This document shows, one piece after another, positions 13,570 through 14,330 of a stretch of DNA of 14,330 nucleotides. Numbering within the stretch: the first letter of the stretch is position 1; each line of letters starts with the position of its first letter. The notes under the pieces are model-generated. The model worked only from the letters and a program-made list of their open reading frames with translations, was not told the DNA's origin and did not search any database. Source of the stretch: an uncultured Gammaproteobacteria bacterium (GTDB lineage Bacteria > Pseudomonadota > Gammaproteobacteria > Pseudomonadales > UBA5518); contig CAIXOY010000315.1 in NCBI GenBank assembly GCA_903921135.1, positions 1-14,330 of the forward strand. Direction: 5' to 3'. The position numbers and the translations under genes are program-made.

Positions 13570-14330
13570 GGCGTTTCCCGCCGGCTGGTGATGTTCACGA
13601 AACGGACGGTCGTGCTGAAGACGTGCCGTTTGAACCCGTCATTGAAGGGGCCGACAGGCGACTGCGTCCCCAATCTGTAGGTTTTGGTGTCGGTGTAGCC
13701 GGGCGTCGCCTCGTTGGCGCGGGCGAGCACGTAGATGCGCGCAGCCGAGACGTTCGTCAGTTGCGCCACCGTACAGCCACCCGCGCAGTGCGCGAAAGGC
13801 GGACTGCCGTCGGGGATGCCGTCACCACGGTTCGTGGCGACGGTGCGGGCCGAGTCCTGCCAGTTCACTGCTGCGGTGTAATCGATGGCGGCGCCGGTTT
13901 CGCTCAGGCTGTCGATGCCCACTTCGATGCGGAAATCCTCGATGCCCTCGACGAGCGGAACCGCAGCCTGCTGTGTGGGCACACCGCCGCTCACACCCAG
14001 CTCGGAGCGGACCAGCGTGGGGATACCGTCACCCGCGGTCACGGCAAAGCTGCGCACGTAGTAGATGTTGGAAATCAGGCGGTAGAGCGGTGCGCGGCGG
14101 CCGTCGCACTGGCGCCGCTGCAAGGTGAAGGAACTCGTGCCCAGCGTGTAGCGGCTCGCGTCGCTCTCGCAGCGTGAAGCCTGGAAGTAGGCCGCATTGG
14201 CAACCGCGGCATCGCAGTTTGCGTCTTCGGGCTCGAAGGCCGAGGTGGTGGCGTTCCAGATCAGGGCGCAGGTGTCGGCATGGCGCACAACCACCACGTC
14301 CGTGCTGCCCTGCTTGTTGGTGATCACCGA
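13566..14330 (-). CDS. pilW: PilW-type minor pilin, C-terminal part (runs off window)
   Basis: About 254 residues of the C-terminal region of a PilW-family minor pilin; the prepilin leader and N-terminal helix lie beyond base 14330. The frame is open to the window edge (a GTG at 14327 is internal, not a start). Family blocks are visible: VVVVRHADTCALI, APLYRLISNIYYVRSF, VPLVEGIEDFRIEVGID, AARIYVLARANEATPGYTDT, KTYRLG and the ending KRHVFSTTVRFVNITSRRE. Six cysteines are scattered through it. NRGDGIPDG has a partial calcium-loop look. The stop overlaps the pilX start (ATGA). pilV is expected further upstream but cannot be seen. Confidence 0.88.
   Translation of the reverse strand, partial: SVITNKQGSTDVVVVRHADTCALIWNATTSAFEPEDANCDAAVANAAYFQASRCESDASRYTLGTSSFTLQRRQCDGRRAPLYRLISNIYYVRSFAVTAGDGIPTLVRSELGVSGGVPTQQAAVPLVEGIEDFRIEVGIDSLSETGAAIDYTAAVNWQDSARTVATNRGDGIPDGSPPFAHCAGGCTVAQLTNVSAARIYVLARANEATPGYTDTKTYRLGTQSPVGPFNDGFKRHVFSTTVRFVNITSRRETP

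Noticed and set aside
13776..13820. RGD tripeptide in PilW (NRGDGIPDG) as an integrin-binding motif like that of Pseudomonas PilY1
   Set aside because: It lies in a glycine/aspartate loop of the minor pilin and looks coincidental; PilY1 here has no RGD.

Overview
This GC-rich window reads as a chromosomal segment of a gammaproteobacterium. The order clpB - pgeF - rluD, divergent bamD, then pilS - pilR and minor-pilin genes matches the arrangement I know from Pseudomonas aeruginosa (clpB, yfiH, rluD, comL, pilS, pilR, fimT/fimU ... pilY1), but the orientation of the minor pilins and the inserted nadE differ. Genus cannot be settled from the sequence. No tRNA, rRNA, CRISPR array, insertion sequence or integrase was seen.

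Layout. Bases 1-2221 (minus strand) hold rluD, pgeF and the 5' part of clpB, transcribed towards the window start. clpB has its own very good heat-shock (sigma32-type) promoter overlapping the pgeF stop codon. Bases 2355-3248 (plus) encode the BamD lipoprotein of the outer-membrane beta-barrel assembly machine. It ends tail to tail, 3 bp away, with glutamine-dependent nadE (minus, 3252-4880). Bases 5011-8278 (plus) form a tight PP0621-family / pilS / pilR operon, the sensor kinase and sigma54 activator that control type IV pilin transcription. Next on the plus strand come a 248-bp non-coding stretch and the lone pseudopilin gene fimT (8527-9084). From 14330 back to 9106 (minus) runs a minor pilin operon, pilW (partial) - pilX - pilY1 - fimU, with ATGA stop/start overlaps at pilW/pilX and pilY1/fimU. 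It converges on fimT.

Most interesting signal. The 248-bp gap between pilR and fimT is not empty. On the plus strand it carries a run of hairpins that present ANGGAN in the loop: eight ANGGA motifs lie in about 170 nt, five of the hairpins have an exact ANGGAN hexaloop, and the last hairpin contains the fimT Shine-Dalgarno sequence. This is the signature of CsrA/RsmA/RsmE binding, so the region is either a multi-site CsrA-controlled leader of fimT or an Rsm/Csr-type sponge RNA encoded between pilR and fimT. Second, PilY1 carries an approximately 70-residue module, resembling a repeat I associate with phage tail proteins, inserted in the first part of its beta-propeller behind a serine tract. 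Third, FimT keeps the C-terminal GRxR motif linked to DNA binding in competence pili, whereas the second GspH/FimT-like protein (FimU, sitting where pilE is usually found) has GRPS.

How the genes fit together. PilS/PilR set transcription of the major pilin, which lies elsewhere. PilW, PilX, PilY1 and FimU probably build the pilus tip and priming complex. FimT, separated from them and apparently under post-transcriptional control, may serve DNA uptake. BamD, RluD, PgeF, ClpB and NadE are housekeeping neighbours.
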